From Taibaiella sp041660405 (GTDB lineage: Bacteria > Bacteroidota > Bacteroidia > Chitinophagales > Chitinophagaceae), in contig JBAZWL010000013.1 in assembly GCA_041660405.1 (NCBI GenBank), forward strand, positions 50,975 to 114,974: a DNA stretch of 64,000 nt. Reading direction: 5' to 3'. The notes under the pieces were generated by a model. The model searched no databases. It saw only the letters and a list, made by a program, of their open reading frames with translations, and was not told the DNA's origin. The position numbers and the translations under genes were made by a program. Shown here piece by piece: positions 33,001 to 41,541 of the stretch (position 1 is its first letter; each line of letters begins with the position of its first letter).

Positions 33001-33257
33001 ATGGCATCAGGTTTTTCTTTTTCGATAATAGTCGCTAATACGCGCCAATTAACCGGTTCGATATAAGTGACATCCGCATAATCTGGATCAGTCATGATAG
33101 TAGCAGGATTCGAATTAACTAAAATAATGCGATACCCTTCTTCTTTTAATGCTTGGCAAGCTTGCGTGCCGGAATAATCAAATTCACAGGCTTGGCCGAT
33201 CACTATCGGGCCGGCGCCAATAATTAAAATACTTTTTATATCGGTGCGTTTAGGCAT
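30039..33257 (-). CDS. carB: carbamoyl-phosphate synthase large subunit CarB
   Basis: The 1072-residue enzyme makes carbamoyl phosphate for arginine and pyrimidine synthesis. It has two ATP-grasp halves, each opening with a GGPIxIGQ-type loop: IIGAGPIVIGQACEFDYSG and VLGGGPNRIGQGIEFDY. It ends in an MGS-like allosteric domain (FISVRDADKALAIIVGKQL). It overlaps carA by eight bases. No truncation is evident. Confidence 0.98.
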   Translation of the reverse strand: MPKRTDIKSILIIGAGPIVIGQACEFDYSGTQACQALKEEGYRIILVNSNPATIMTDPDYADVTYIEPVNWRVLATIIEKEKPDAILPTMGGQTALNTALDLAKHGILEKFGVELIGATKEAIDKAEDRDKFRKAMHKIGLSTPQSAIAHSMEEALQVQAQFGYPTIIRPSFTMGGTGGGIAYNREEFIEICDRGLELSPTHELLIEESVIGWKEFEMEVVRDKKDNCIIVCSIENVDAMGVHTGDSITVAPAQTLTDKEYQIMRDASIKVLREIGVDTGGSNVQFAVNPEDGRLVVIEMNPRVSRSSALASKATGFPIAKVAAKLAVGYTLDELKNEITQGKTPASFEPTLDYVVTKIPRFNFEKFPGAEAKLTTQMKSVGEVMAMGRTFQESLQKALRGLEIGIYGLEPKLDLTLSDIKETLIAQMATPSPERLMYIGDAFRYGLDIEEVHHYSGYDPWFLVQIEDLINTEKQIKNLKLNHIDKATMRQLKRKGFADKRIADLLSVSEKQVRERRYELNIHPVYKRVDTCSAEFSTDTAYLYSTYEEYCEARPSAREKIIVLGGGPNRIGQGIEFDYCCVHAAMAVRDAGLEAIMVNCNPETVSTDYNVSDRLYFEPVTLEDVLEIVRIEKPKGVIVQYGGQTPLKLARALEAAGVPIIGTSPDAIDRAEDRERFRQVVEDLKLLQPPNQTVTTQLQGLEAAQTIGYPLMVRPSYVLGGRAMEVVYNPNELKEYLTQAVSVSNDSPVLLDKFLDNAIEVDVDAICDGQQVFIGGIMEHIEQAGVHSGDSSCALPPHHLSQATQQDIIDQMTKLALGLNVVGLINAQFAIQNDKIYILEVNPRASRTTPFVSKTIGLPLAKIAARCMLGQTLKMQGLNKMKVMPYFTVKAPVFPFDRFLGTDPILGPEMKSTGEVMGVGKTYIEAYAKAQLAANMPPIKMGCVFISVRDADKALAIIVGKQLQDLGFELVATKGTARALNEANITCTPVNKVREGRPHIVDMIKSNQINFIINTTEGKQAIRDSFTIRRSALQNKINYITTMAGAQASIAALNTPVTKLVYALQELHQSQV

Positions 33258-34368
33258 GGGACGCTCGCATCATGTTTACAAATTCTAAAAATAAGGGCAC
33301 AACATCATGAGGACCAGGACTTGCTTCGGGATGACCTTGAAAAGCAAATGCAGGTTTTTCGGTGTGTTTTATGCCTTGGATGGTTTGATCAAATAAAGAT
33401 CGGTGCGTCACTTGTAAGGTTTTTGGCAATGAATGTTCATCGACAGCAAAACCATGATTTTGGCTACTGATAAATACTTGCTGCGTAGCCACTGCTAATA
33501 CAGGATGATTAGCACCATGATGTCCGACTTTCATTTTAAATGTTTTTGCACCGCAGGCCAGTGCTAATAATTGATGACCTAAACAAATGCCAAATATGGG
33601 CATATTTTTTTCTAAGAGTTGTTGTATGGTTTTAATGGCTTGCTCACAAGCAGCAGGATCGCCCGGACCATTAGATAAAAACACGCCATCCGGTTTATGT
33701 TTATAAATATCTTCAACGCTGCAATTGCCCGGCAATACGGTAACGCGACAACCTTGGCTAATTAAGCAACGTAAAATATTATGTTTTGTACCAAAATCTA
33801 AAGCCACAACATGTGGTGCATTAGCAGGCAAAGCTTTTTGTTCATGTGCCCAACGCGCTGTGTTCCATTCATAAGATTTTTTTGTACTCACTAACGTGGC
33901 TAAATCTTGTCCGGCTAAACCTGGAAAGTCACGCGCTAATTTCAGCGCTTGTGACTCATCCGTGCCGGTCATGATACAGGCGCCTTGTGCACCTTCTTCA
34001 CGTAAAACATGGGTTAATTGTCGCGTATCAATATCAGCAATAGCGACTACGTTATGTTTTAGTAAATAATCAGATAAAGTTTGCGTGGATCGCCAATTAC
34101 TAGTGGCTAATGATAAATCTCGAATAACTAAACCTTTAGCCCAAACCTGCTCAGATTCGTGATCAAGCACATTTGTGCCTACATTGCCGATATGGGGATA
34201 AGTTAAAGTAACAATTTGTTCTGCATAAGAAGGATCGGTGAGTATCTCTTGATATCCTGTCATGGCAGTATTAAAAACTACCTCTCCCACCGCATGGCCA
34301 GGTGCGCCAATCGCAGTGCCGTGAAATACTGTGCCATTTGCTAAGGCGAGTATAGCCGGAGTCGACAA
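33250..34368 (-). CDS. carA: carbamoyl-phosphate synthase small subunit CarA
   Basis: This is the glutamine amidotransferase subunit that supplies ammonia to CarB. The class-I glutaminase triad is visible: the nucleophile Cys in FGICLGHQLLALA, and His/Glu in FQGHPEASPGPHD. The N-terminal half has FNTAMTGYQEILTDPSY. The 372-residue ORF begins with TTG at 34368 after an AAGGAA ribosome site. A TATAAT lies upstream at 34397-34402, so carAB has its own promoter behind dnaJ. Confidence 0.97.
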   Translation of the reverse strand: MSTPAILALANGTVFHGTAIGAPGHAVGEVVFNTAMTGYQEILTDPSYAEQIVTLTYPHIGNVGTNVLDHESEQVWAKGLVIRDLSLATSNWRSTQTLSDYLLKHNVVAIADIDTRQLTHVLREEGAQGACIMTGTDESQALKLARDFPGLAGQDLATLVSTKKSYEWNTARWAHEQKALPANAPHVVALDFGTKHNILRCLISQGCRVTVLPGNCSVEDIYKHKPDGVFLSNGPGDPAACEQAIKTIQQLLEKNMPIFGICLGHQLLALACGAKTFKMKVGHHGANHPVLAVATQQVFISSQNHGFAVDEHSLPKTLQVTHRSLFDQTIQGIKHTEKPAFAFQGHPEASPGPHDVVPLFLEFVNMMRASHA

Positions 34369-34396
34369 AATGTTATTCCTTCATTTGATTTTGAGT

Positions 34397-34402
34397 ATTA
34401 TA
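34397..34402 (-). promoter_or_regulatory. -10 element for carAB
   Basis: TATAAT on the minus strand sits 28 bases before the carA TTG start and directly after the dnaJ stop codon. The -35 region is poor, so activation or a weak promoter is possible. Confidence 0.4.
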
Positions 34403-34407
34403 CACCA

Positions 34408-35544
34408 TTATCGCTTAAAAAAACTCTTCACTGCATCAAGCCACGAATCAGATTTAGGATAATGACGCGCTGGATCTGAGGCTATATCTTTATCAAATTC
34501 ACGCAATAAAGCTTTTTGTTGTGCGGTGAGATTCACTGGAGTCTCGACCATAATACGACATAACAAATCGCCGCGTCCTGAACTGTGTAAAGACGTTACA
34601 CCTTTACCACGTAAGCGGAATAAACGTGCAGTTTGAGTTTCATGAGGAATTTTTAATTTAACATGACCTTCTAGTGTGGGGACGTCTAATTCGCCACCTA
34701 ATACTGCTGTTGCAAAACTAATGGGCATTTCACAATATAAATCCGCGCCATCGCGTTTAAAAATAGCATGTTCGCGAACATGAACTTGTACGTATAAATC
34801 ACCTGAGGGTCCACCATGCATGCCGGCTTCACCTTCACCACTTAGGCGAATACGATCGCCTTCATCTACGCCTGCGGGAATTTTAACGGATAATGTTTTT
34901 TCTTCACGAATACGTCCTTGCCCACGACATTGTGTACAAGGATCGGCAATCGTTTGTCCTGAACCATGACAAGTTGGACATGTTTGTGAAACTGCAAAAA
35001 AACCTTGTTGCATATGCACTTGTCCAGCACCACGGCAAGTTGCGCAAGTGACGGGTTTTGTACCTGGTTTTGCCCCAGAACCCGAACAAGTTTTACAATG
35101 CACCCAAGTAGGCACGCGTAATTCTACAGTTTTACCAAAAACCGCATCTTCTAAATCTAAGGTTAAGTTATAACGTAAATCTGCACCACGTTGCACACGT
35201 GATCCACTTTGACGTTGTTGTCCTCGCCCGCGACCACCTAAAATATCGCCGAAAATATCTTCAAAAATATCACCAAAGCCTGCCGCGCCAGGACCGCCGC
35301 CGCCAAATCCTGCGCCACCTTGAACACCTGCATGACCAAATTGATCATAAGTGCGGCGTTTATCTGCATCTGATAAAATTTCATAGGCTTTTTGAATTAC
35401 CTTGAATTTATCTTCAGCGGTTTTATCACCCGGATTGCGATCCGGATGATGTTTCATGGCTAAACTACGGTAAGCTTTTTTAATTTGCTCAGGCGTTGCA
35501 TCACGTGCAACGCCCAGGGCTTGGTAATAATCTTGTTCAGCCAT
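34408..35544 (-). CDS. dnaJ: co-chaperone DnaJ
   Basis: DnaJ delivers unfolded proteins to DnaK and stimulates its ATPase. The 378-residue protein has a J domain with HPD (KHHPDRNPGD), a Gly/Phe-rich linker (residues about 75-110) and four CxxCxGxG-type zinc motifs (CKTCSGSG, CATCRGAG, CPTCHGSG, CTQCRGQG). C-terminal substrate-binding barrels follow. The ATG overlaps the dnaK stop by one base. Confidence 0.98.
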   Translation of the reverse strand: MAEQDYYQALGVARDATPEQIKKAYRSLAMKHHPDRNPGDKTAEDKFKVIQKAYEILSDADKRRTYDQFGHAGVQGGAGFGGGGPGAAGFGDIFEDIFGDILGGRGRGQQRQSGSRVQRGADLRYNLTLDLEDAVFGKTVELRVPTWVHCKTCSGSGAKPGTKPVTCATCRGAGQVHMQQGFFAVSQTCPTCHGSGQTIADPCTQCRGQGRIREEKTLSVKIPAGVDEGDRIRLSGEGEAGMHGGPSGDLYVQVHVREHAIFKRDGADLYCEMPISFATAVLGGELDVPTLEGHVKLKIPHETQTARLFRLRGKGVTSLHSSGRGDLLCRIMVETPVNLTAQQKALLREFDKDIASDPARHYPKSDSWLDAVKSFFKR

Positions 35545-37484
35545 TATTTCTTCTTATCTTCATCTTTTACTTCTTCAAACTCAGCATCAATGGCTTCATC
35601 ATTTTTATCACCGGATGAGGCTTCAGCTTGTGGTTGTTCCGCAGCTGGCGCTTCTTGATTCGCACTTAAATGCTCAGACATTTTGCCAGATAAATTATTG
35701 AGTGCTTCTAATTTGCTTTCAATATCTGCTTTATCATTACCTTTGATCGCAGTTTTCAAATCGCTGATCGCAGATTCTAATTGTTGCTTCATATCAGCAG
35801 CTAGTTTATCGCCAGAAGATTGCAATGCTTTTTCGACAGCATGAATAGAACCATCGGCTTGATTACGCACATCGACCAATTCTTTAAATTTACGATCGTC
35901 TTCTGCGTGTAATTTTGCATCCTCAACCATTTGTTGAACTTGTTCATCGGTTAAACCGCTACCGGCTTTAATGACGATGGATTGTTCTTTTCCGGTGTTT
36001 TTATCTTTTGCAGACACATTTAAAATACCATTGGCGTCGATATCAAATGTCACTTCGATTTGTGGCATGCCGCGTGCTGCAGGTGGAATGTCTGAAAGAT
36101 CAAAGCGTCCTAGTGATTTATTACCAGAAGCCATTTCACGTTCACCTTGTAACACATGTACTGTTACTGCAGTTTGATTATCATCAGCAGTAGAAAATAC
36201 TTGTGAAGTTTTGGTTGGAATCGTGGTATTTTTTTCGATAAGTTTTGTCATCACGCCGCCCATGGTTTCAATACCTAATGATAACGGTGTAACGTCTAAT
36301 AATAATACGTCTTTTACTTCACCAGAAAGCACGCCACCTTGAATTGCCGCACCAATGGCAACCGCTTCATCAGGGTTAACATCTTTACGTGGTTCTTTAC
36401 CAAAAAATTCGCGTACAGTTTCTTGTACTTTCGGCATACGGGTTTGACCACCGACAAGAATAATGTCGTCAATTTCGCTGGCTTTTAATCCTGCATCTTT
36501 TAATGCTGTTTCACAAGGACCTACGGTGCGTTTAATTAAATCTTCAACCAACGCTTCTAATTTTGCGCGTGTAATTTTTAGATTTAAATGTTTAGGACCT
36601 GCGGCATCAGCAGTAATATACGGTAAATTAACTTCTGTTTCTTGTGCGCTGGATAATTCGATTTTTGCTTTTTCTGCAGCGTCTTTTAAACGTTGCAATG
36701 CAAGTGGATCTTTGTGTAAATCAATACCCTGATCTTTTTTAAATTCATCAATAATATATTCGATGATACGTAAATCAAAATCTTCACCGCCTAAGAATGT
36801 ATCACCGTTTGTAGATAATACTTCAAATTGTTGTTCGCCTTCGACTTGCGCAATTTCAATAACAGAAACGTCAAATGTACCACCACCCAAATCGTAAACC
36901 ACAATTTTGGCATCGCCTTTACGTTTATCCATACCATAAGCAAGCGCTGCAGCAGTAGGTTCGTTAATAATACGTTTGACTTCAAGACCTGCAATTTTAC
37001 CCGCATCTTTAGTGGCTTGACGTTGTGAATCATTAAAATAAGCAGGCACGGTAATAACCGCTTCCGTAACTTTTACGCCTAAATAATCTTCAGCTGTTTG
37101 CTTCATCTTCGCTAAAACTTTGGCAGAGATTTGTTGCGGTGCCAATTGGTCCATTTTACCTTTAACTTTAGCTTCAACCCACGCATCACCATTGCTCGCA
37201 GGGATAATTTTGTAAGGCACCATTTTCATATCGCGTTTTACGATTTCATCTTCAAATTTACGGCCAATTAAACGCTTAATGGCATAAAAAGTATTTTGCG
37301 CATTGGTAACAGCTTGGTTTTTAGCGGTTTTACCGACTTTCTCTTGGCCATCTTCTAAAAATGCGACAACAGAAGGAGTTGTTCTATCACCTTCGCTGTT
37401 AGGAATAACTTTTACTTGTCCACCTTCACGAACAGCAACGCAAGAATTGGTAGTACCTAAATCGATGCCTATTACTATACTCAT
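35544..37484 (-). CDS. dnaK: chaperone DnaK (Hsp70)
   Basis: The 646-residue protein has IGIDLGTTNSCVAV, the ATPase signature VYDLGGGTFDVSV and ILVGGQTRMPKVQ in the nucleotide domain. DVTPLSLGIETMGGVMTKLI is in the substrate domain. The C-terminus is acidic with EEVKDEDKKK. It folds and disaggregates proteins with DnaJ and GrpE. It is the third gene of the hrcA-grpE-dnaK-dnaJ operon. Confidence 0.98.
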   Translation of the reverse strand: MSIVIGIDLGTTNSCVAVREGGQVKVIPNSEGDRTTPSVVAFLEDGQEKVGKTAKNQAVTNAQNTFYAIKRLIGRKFEDEIVKRDMKMVPYKIIPASNGDAWVEAKVKGKMDQLAPQQISAKVLAKMKQTAEDYLGVKVTEAVITVPAYFNDSQRQATKDAGKIAGLEVKRIINEPTAAALAYGMDKRKGDAKIVVYDLGGGTFDVSVIEIAQVEGEQQFEVLSTNGDTFLGGEDFDLRIIEYIIDEFKKDQGIDLHKDPLALQRLKDAAEKAKIELSSAQETEVNLPYITADAAGPKHLNLKITRAKLEALVEDLIKRTVGPCETALKDAGLKASEIDDIILVGGQTRMPKVQETVREFFGKEPRKDVNPDEAVAIGAAIQGGVLSGEVKDVLLLDVTPLSLGIETMGGVMTKLIEKNTTIPTKTSQVFSTADDNQTAVTVHVLQGEREMASGNKSLGRFDLSDIPPAARGMPQIEVTFDIDANGILNVSAKDKNTGKEQSIVIKAGSGLTDEQVQQMVEDAKLHAEDDRKFKELVDVRNQADGSIHAVEKALQSSGDKLAADMKQQLESAISDLKTAIKGNDKADIESKLEALNNLSGKMSEHLSANQEAPAAEQPQAEASSGDKNDEAIDAEFEEVKDEDKKK

Positions 37485-37550
37485 TAATGTTCTCCAAATT
37501 TATGTTATGTAAAATACGTATATGGGGCCTTATTGCCCTTTTTCAAGCCC

Positions 37551-38081
37551 TTATTCAACGGCTTTAGCCACAATAACCCGGGCTGGCCTAATTAAGCGCT
37601 CATGTAATAAATAACCTTTTTGCATGACCGCTATGACGCTTCCTGGTGCAATGACTGCATCTTCTTGCATTGCAATAGCTTCATGATACGTTGGATCAAA
37701 ACGTTCGCCTTTTGGATCCAAAATCGTAATGGTAAATTTATTAAATAAGTCTGTAAACATTTTTAAAGTGAGTACAATGCCAGCGCGCATCGGATCGCCT
37801 TCCGGTGCATTGTCCAAACCTTGTTGCAAACTATCTACCACCGGAATCAATTCTTTAATAAATTTATCTAAGGCGTGTTTATGTGCATGTTCAATTTCCC
37901 TATGCGTACGGCGTTGTACATTTTCCAATTCTGCGCGTGCACGTAACGCCAAATCCCAATTTTCTTGGGCTTTTTGTTCTGCTTTCGTTAAATTAGCTTC
38001 TAACTCTTCACGCGTGGGTGCAGTAATTTGTTCTGCTTCGTGTTCATGTTTGTGTTCATGATCATGTGTATGTTTTGACAT
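37551..38081 (-). CDS. grpE: nucleotide exchange factor GrpE
   Basis: The 176-residue protein releases ADP from DnaK. A long N-terminal helix (ENWDLALRARAELENVQRRT) leads to the C-terminal beta domain with the signature DPKGERFDPTYHEAIAMQED and VIAVMQKGYLLHERLIRPARV. The first 18 residues are unusually His-rich (MSKHTHDHEHKHEHEAE), which could bind metal. It is followed by dnaK after 66 bases. Confidence 0.97.
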   Translation of the reverse strand: MSKHTHDHEHKHEHEAEQITAPTREELEANLTKAEQKAQENWDLALRARAELENVQRRTHREIEHAHKHALDKFIKELIPVVDSLQQGLDNAPEGDPMRAGIVLTLKMFTDLFNKFTITILDPKGERFDPTYHEAIAMQEDAVIAPGSVIAVMQKGYLLHERLIRPARVIVAKAVE

Positions 38082-38091
38082 TGCTTGCTCC

Positions 38092-39120
38092 TTAATTTTG
38101 ATTCAAAGCACTACTTAAAATACGTGCGGTCACATCTACCATTGGAATTACTTGATCATAAGGCATACGCGAACCACCGATTACGCCTAAAACGCCAACA
38201 CGTTGCCCGCTGACAGAATAAGGTGCTGTTACTAAACTATAGCCACCTAAGACATTAAAACCAGATTCTTCACCTAAGAAAATTTGCACACCATCTGCTT
38301 GTAAGCAATGTTCTAATAAGTGCAGTAAATCACGCTTTTCATTAAATGCTTCAAATAAAATATGGAGCTTTTTAATATTATGATCTTCGATTTGATTAAA
38401 TAAATTATTTTGGCCACTCAGCACATAATCATTTTCTTCCTTAGGCACATCCAGCACGTCGATCACGGCCTGCATTAAATCATCCATTTTTTCTTTTGTA
38501 CTTTTTAAAACATGCAGCAAATCATGACGCACTTTATATAAGTCTTTTCCAATATAACAATCATTTAAATAATTTGCAGCGCTTTGTAATTCACTTTGTA
38601 AAAACTGGCGCGGTAATTCTAAAATACGATTTTGCACTTCATGTTTATTCACAACCAAAATAACCAAGACGCGGTTTTGTGATAAAGGCACAAATTCTAA
38701 ATGACGCAGAATTAATTTTTCTTGCCGTGGCAAGGTGACAAGCCCGGTTAAATGTGTAATTCGTGATAATAATTGTGAAGCGCTCGAAACCAAGGCTTTA
38801 TTGTCTTGAATGGGATCTAATTCTTTTGCAAAATCTTTAAGTTTTTCTTCGGATAAAGGTGTCACGGTTAATAAACTATCAATAAAAAATCGATACCCAC
38901 GCGTAGTAGGAACACGACCTGCCGAGGTATGCGGTGATTTTAAGAATCCCAATTCCTCTAGTTCCGACATGACATTACGCACCGTCGCCGAACTTAATGA
39001 TAAGGCGCAACCATCGACTATGGCTCTGGAGCCTACGGGCTCTCCTTCGCGAATATAGCGCTCAATCAAGATTTTTAAAATCTGTTGGGCACGTTCATTA
39101 ATGGCGGGTTGTTTATTCAT
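38092..39120 (-). CDS. hrcA: heat-shock repressor HrcA
   Basis: HrcA represses chaperone operons by binding CIRCE. The 342-residue protein has the N-terminal winged helix (INERAQQILKILIERYIREGEPVGSRAI, SSATVRNVMSELEELGFLKSPHTSAGRVPT). The C-terminal domain includes GVQIFLGEESGF and GVLGVIGGSRMPYDQVIPMVD. It is the first gene of the hrcA-grpE-dnaK-dnaJ operon, directly behind a CIRCE element. Confidence 0.97.
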   Translation of the reverse strand: MNKQPAINERAQQILKILIERYIREGEPVGSRAIVDGCALSLSSATVRNVMSELEELGFLKSPHTSAGRVPTTRGYRFFIDSLLTVTPLSEEKLKDFAKELDPIQDNKALVSSASQLLSRITHLTGLVTLPRQEKLILRHLEFVPLSQNRVLVILVVNKHEVQNRILELPRQFLQSELQSAANYLNDCYIGKDLYKVRHDLLHVLKSTKEKMDDLMQAVIDVLDVPKEENDYVLSGQNNLFNQIEDHNIKKLHILFEAFNEKRDLLHLLEHCLQADGVQIFLGEESGFNVLGGYSLVTAPYSVSGQRVGVLGVIGGSRMPYDQVIPMVDVTARILSSALNQN

Positions 39121-39132
39121 AACGGGCGTATT

Positions 39133-39159
39133 TTAGCACTCTTCTTTATGGATTGCTAA
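39133..39159. promoter_or_regulatory. CIRCE element (HrcA operator)
   Basis: TTAGCACTC-N9-GATTGCTAA differs from the consensus TTAGCACTC-N9-GAGTGCTAA by one base. It lies 12 bases before the hrcA start and 30 bases before nadK. It should make the chaperone operon heat-inducible through HrcA and may also touch nadK. Confidence 0.93.
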
Positions 39160-39188
39160 AGCAATTTAATAGGGCTAAGATAGAAATC

Positions 39189-40058
39189 ATGATGACATTT
39201 AAGCGCATAGCCATTTCCGGTCGTATTGAGCGAACCAACACCAAGGATACCTTGCGTGCTTTAATTAAATTACTTGAAAATCAAGATGTTGAATTAATTA
39301 TTGAGAAAGACACGGCTGCTCTATTACAAAGCTGTCCTTATACTACCGCACCTGCTGATCAGTTAGCAGCGCATGCGGATTTAATCATTGTGATTGGCGG
39401 CGATGGCAGCTTATTGCGCACCGCACATGCTGCTTCAACTTTAGGCGTTCCTATTTTAGGCATTAACCGCGGACGTTTAGGGTTCTTAACCGATATTTCC
39501 CCTGAACATATGGAAGTGCAAATCCTAGAAATTTTAAACGGCCAATACCAAATTGAAGAGCGGTTTTTATTACAAGCACATGTTGCTGATCAATCCAAAC
39601 ACGATGCTTTAAACGATGTTGTATTGTATGCGGGCAGCATTGCAAGAATGATTGAGTTTGAATTGTATATTGATAAACAATTTGTTTACAGCTTACGATC
39701 AGACGGACTTATTGTCGCCACAGCAACGGGGTCAACAGCTTATGCACTTTCCGCCGGCGGCCCTATTATTCATCCTGCATTACAAGCCATAGTCATTTCA
39801 CCTTTATCGCCACATACCCTGACTTCACGTCCAATAGTCGTTGATAATAGTGTTGAGATTGAACTGGTGATTTCATCCACACGCGGTATGCGCCCAAAAT
39901 TCAGCTGCGATGGCCAGCAATTAAACACTTTAGCTGCTGGTGATAAATTAGCGATTAAACGCAAACCGCAACCTTTAAAATTAATTCATCCTTTGAAATA
40001 TAATTATTACGATACTTTGCGCACTAAGTTACAATGGGGCAAAAAATTAGGGCCTTAA
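39189..40058 (+). CDS. nadK: NAD kinase
   Basis: NadK phosphorylates NAD to NADP. The 289-residue protein has IVIGGDGSLLRTAHAAS, GINRGRLGFLTDI and ATATGSTAYALSAGGPI, the three family signatures, in normal order. I start it at the ATG at 39189 (a second ATG follows at 39192). A longer frame from a TTG at 39153 would begin inside CIRCE. It is divergent from hrcA. Confidence 0.96.
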   Translation: MMTFKRIAISGRIERTNTKDTLRALIKLLENQDVELIIEKDTAALLQSCPYTTAPADQLAAHADLIIVIGGDGSLLRTAHAASTLGVPILGINRGRLGFLTDISPEHMEVQILEILNGQYQIEERFLLQAHVADQSKHDALNDVVLYAGSIARMIEFELYIDKQFVYSLRSDGLIVATATGSTAYALSAGGPIIHPALQAIVISPLSPHTLTSRPIVVDNSVEIELVISSTRGMRPKFSCDGQQLNTLAAGDKLAIKRKPQPLKLIHPLKYNYYDTLRTKLQWGKKLGP

Positions 40059-40064
40059 AGATAA

Positions 40065-40094
40065 AATTTTAGTCAATGGCCATTGACTAAAATT
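40065..40094. repeat. perfect 30-bp palindrome upstream of the DUF4143 ATPase gene
   Basis: AATTTTAGTCAATGG is followed directly by its exact complement with no spacer. A further partial copy (CATTGACTAAATTTT) starts at 40105. It begins seven bases after the nadK stop. It may act as a bidirectional operator for the downstream gene or as a cruciform. It lacks the spacer and separate T tract of a usual terminator. Confidence 0.7.
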
Positions 40095-40170
40095 GGATAA
40101 TGATCATTGACTAAATTTTGATTAAAAACTAATATTACATATAACCCATTGAAAATTAGGTGATATTAGC

Positions 40171-41520
40171 ATGAACATATCTGAAAACTTCCAGATACAC
40201 AATCTCTTTAAAGAGAGCTTAAATGAGTTTAAAACCCATGATCCCCAACTGCGTCGTATAGCCAAGCTACCTTTTACCTATTTATCGCCATTAGCCTTGG
40301 AGCCCCATTTTAAGCAGGCGGGAATTTATCTGATTACGGGTGGACGCCAAGTCGGCAAAACTACCTTTGTAAAGCAATATATATTGCAACTGCTAGAACA
40401 AGAAAAGCTATCACCCGACAATATTTTATTTTTGCCAGGTGAGCTAATTGATACCCATCATATTTTAATTCGCACTATCGAAGCTTTTATTAAACCCGAT
40501 ACGCTGCAATATTTATTTATTGATGAAATTAATTATATTCCCGACTGGGATAAAGGCATTAAATATTTAGCTGATGCTGGATTATTAGAAAACACTGTTG
40601 TCATATTAACCGGTTCAGATAGTTTAATTCTACGTACCGCCATGCAACGCTTTGCCGGTCGTCGCGGAATCGTTGATAAAGTAGATTATATTTTTTATCC
40701 TTTATCATTTAAAGAATTTGTATTATTAAAAAATCCTGATTTCAAAGATGTAGGCACAGATAATGAACGCTATATCAAAGCGCATCCTGAATTAATGAAT
40801 TTGTTAAATGAATATTTAATCCATGGCGGTTACTTACCCGCCATTGCCGATAGTTGGCAAAAACAAACCATAGAACCTGGCACACTGCGTACCTATATAG
40901 AATGGATTATTGGCGATATGTTAAAAGCCAAAAAATCAGAAAAACATGTATTTGAAATTCTCAAAGGCATATTGACGACTTATTCCTCACAAATCTCTTG
41001 GAATAGTTTATTAAAACATTTATCCATAGAGCATCATCAAACGGTTGCAGATTACTGTCAAATCCTACAGGATATTCATGTTATTTATATTTTAGAAGCC
41101 CTGAATGAAAACACGCTCACAGCCGCACCCAAGAAAAATAAAAAAATATATTTTCAAGATCCTTTTATCTACCATGCTGCTTCAGCTTTTATTCACCAAG
41201 ATTTATCTTTTGTAAGTATTGAGCGCACATTACAGAATTCAAAACACGTTGCTGAACTCATTGAAGGTGTAGTTATCAGCCACTGCAAACGTTCTCATAA
41301 AACTTTTTATATCAAAGGCAATCAGGGTGAAGTCGATGTTGCGATTATCGATAAAAATAACTTTATTCCGATAGAAGTAAAATGGACGAGTCAACTTCGC
41401 CTCGAAGATCTTAAGCAAATCCAAAACTATGACAATGGCATCATTCTTTGGAATCGAGCACATGAACAATTATTTCAAAATATACCCGTTATCCCTTTGC
41501 CCAAATTTTTGTTATTATAG
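40171..41520 (+). CDS. AAA-type ATPase with DUF4143
   Basis: The 449-residue protein has a P-loop GGRQVGKTTF (residues about 57-66), a Walker B-type YLFIDEINYIPDW and a sensor-like VILTGSDSLIL. A C-terminal DUF4143 region follows, ending in a restriction-endonuclease-like core (GNQGEVDVAIIDKNNFIPIEVKW) with a D...E-x-K pattern. Such ATPases occur sporadically in bacteria and archaea, and their role is unclear. It is a single gene 112 bases after nadK behind a perfect palindrome. Confidence 0.85.
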   Translation: MNISENFQIHNLFKESLNEFKTHDPQLRRIAKLPFTYLSPLALEPHFKQAGIYLITGGRQVGKTTFVKQYILQLLEQEKLSPDNILFLPGELIDTHHILIRTIEAFIKPDTLQYLFIDEINYIPDWDKGIKYLADAGLLENTVVILTGSDSLILRTAMQRFAGRRGIVDKVDYIFYPLSFKEFVLLKNPDFKDVGTDNERYIKAHPELMNLLNEYLIHGGYLPAIADSWQKQTIEPGTLRTYIEWIIGDMLKAKKSEKHVFEILKGILTTYSSQISWNSLLKHLSIEHHQTVADYCQILQDIHVIYILEALNENTLTAAPKKNKKIYFQDPFIYHAASAFIHQDLSFVSIERTLQNSKHVAELIEGVVISHCKRSHKTFYIKGNQGEVDVAIIDKNNFIPIEVKWTSQLRLEDLKQIQNYDNGIILWNRAHEQLFQNIPVIPLPKFLLL

Positions 41521-41541
41521 TGATGTAATAGGGAGATTCCG

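Noticed and set aside
39153..39188. NadK start at TTG 39153
   Set aside because: It lies inside CIRCE and lacks a ribosome site; ATG 39189 starts at the conserved domain.
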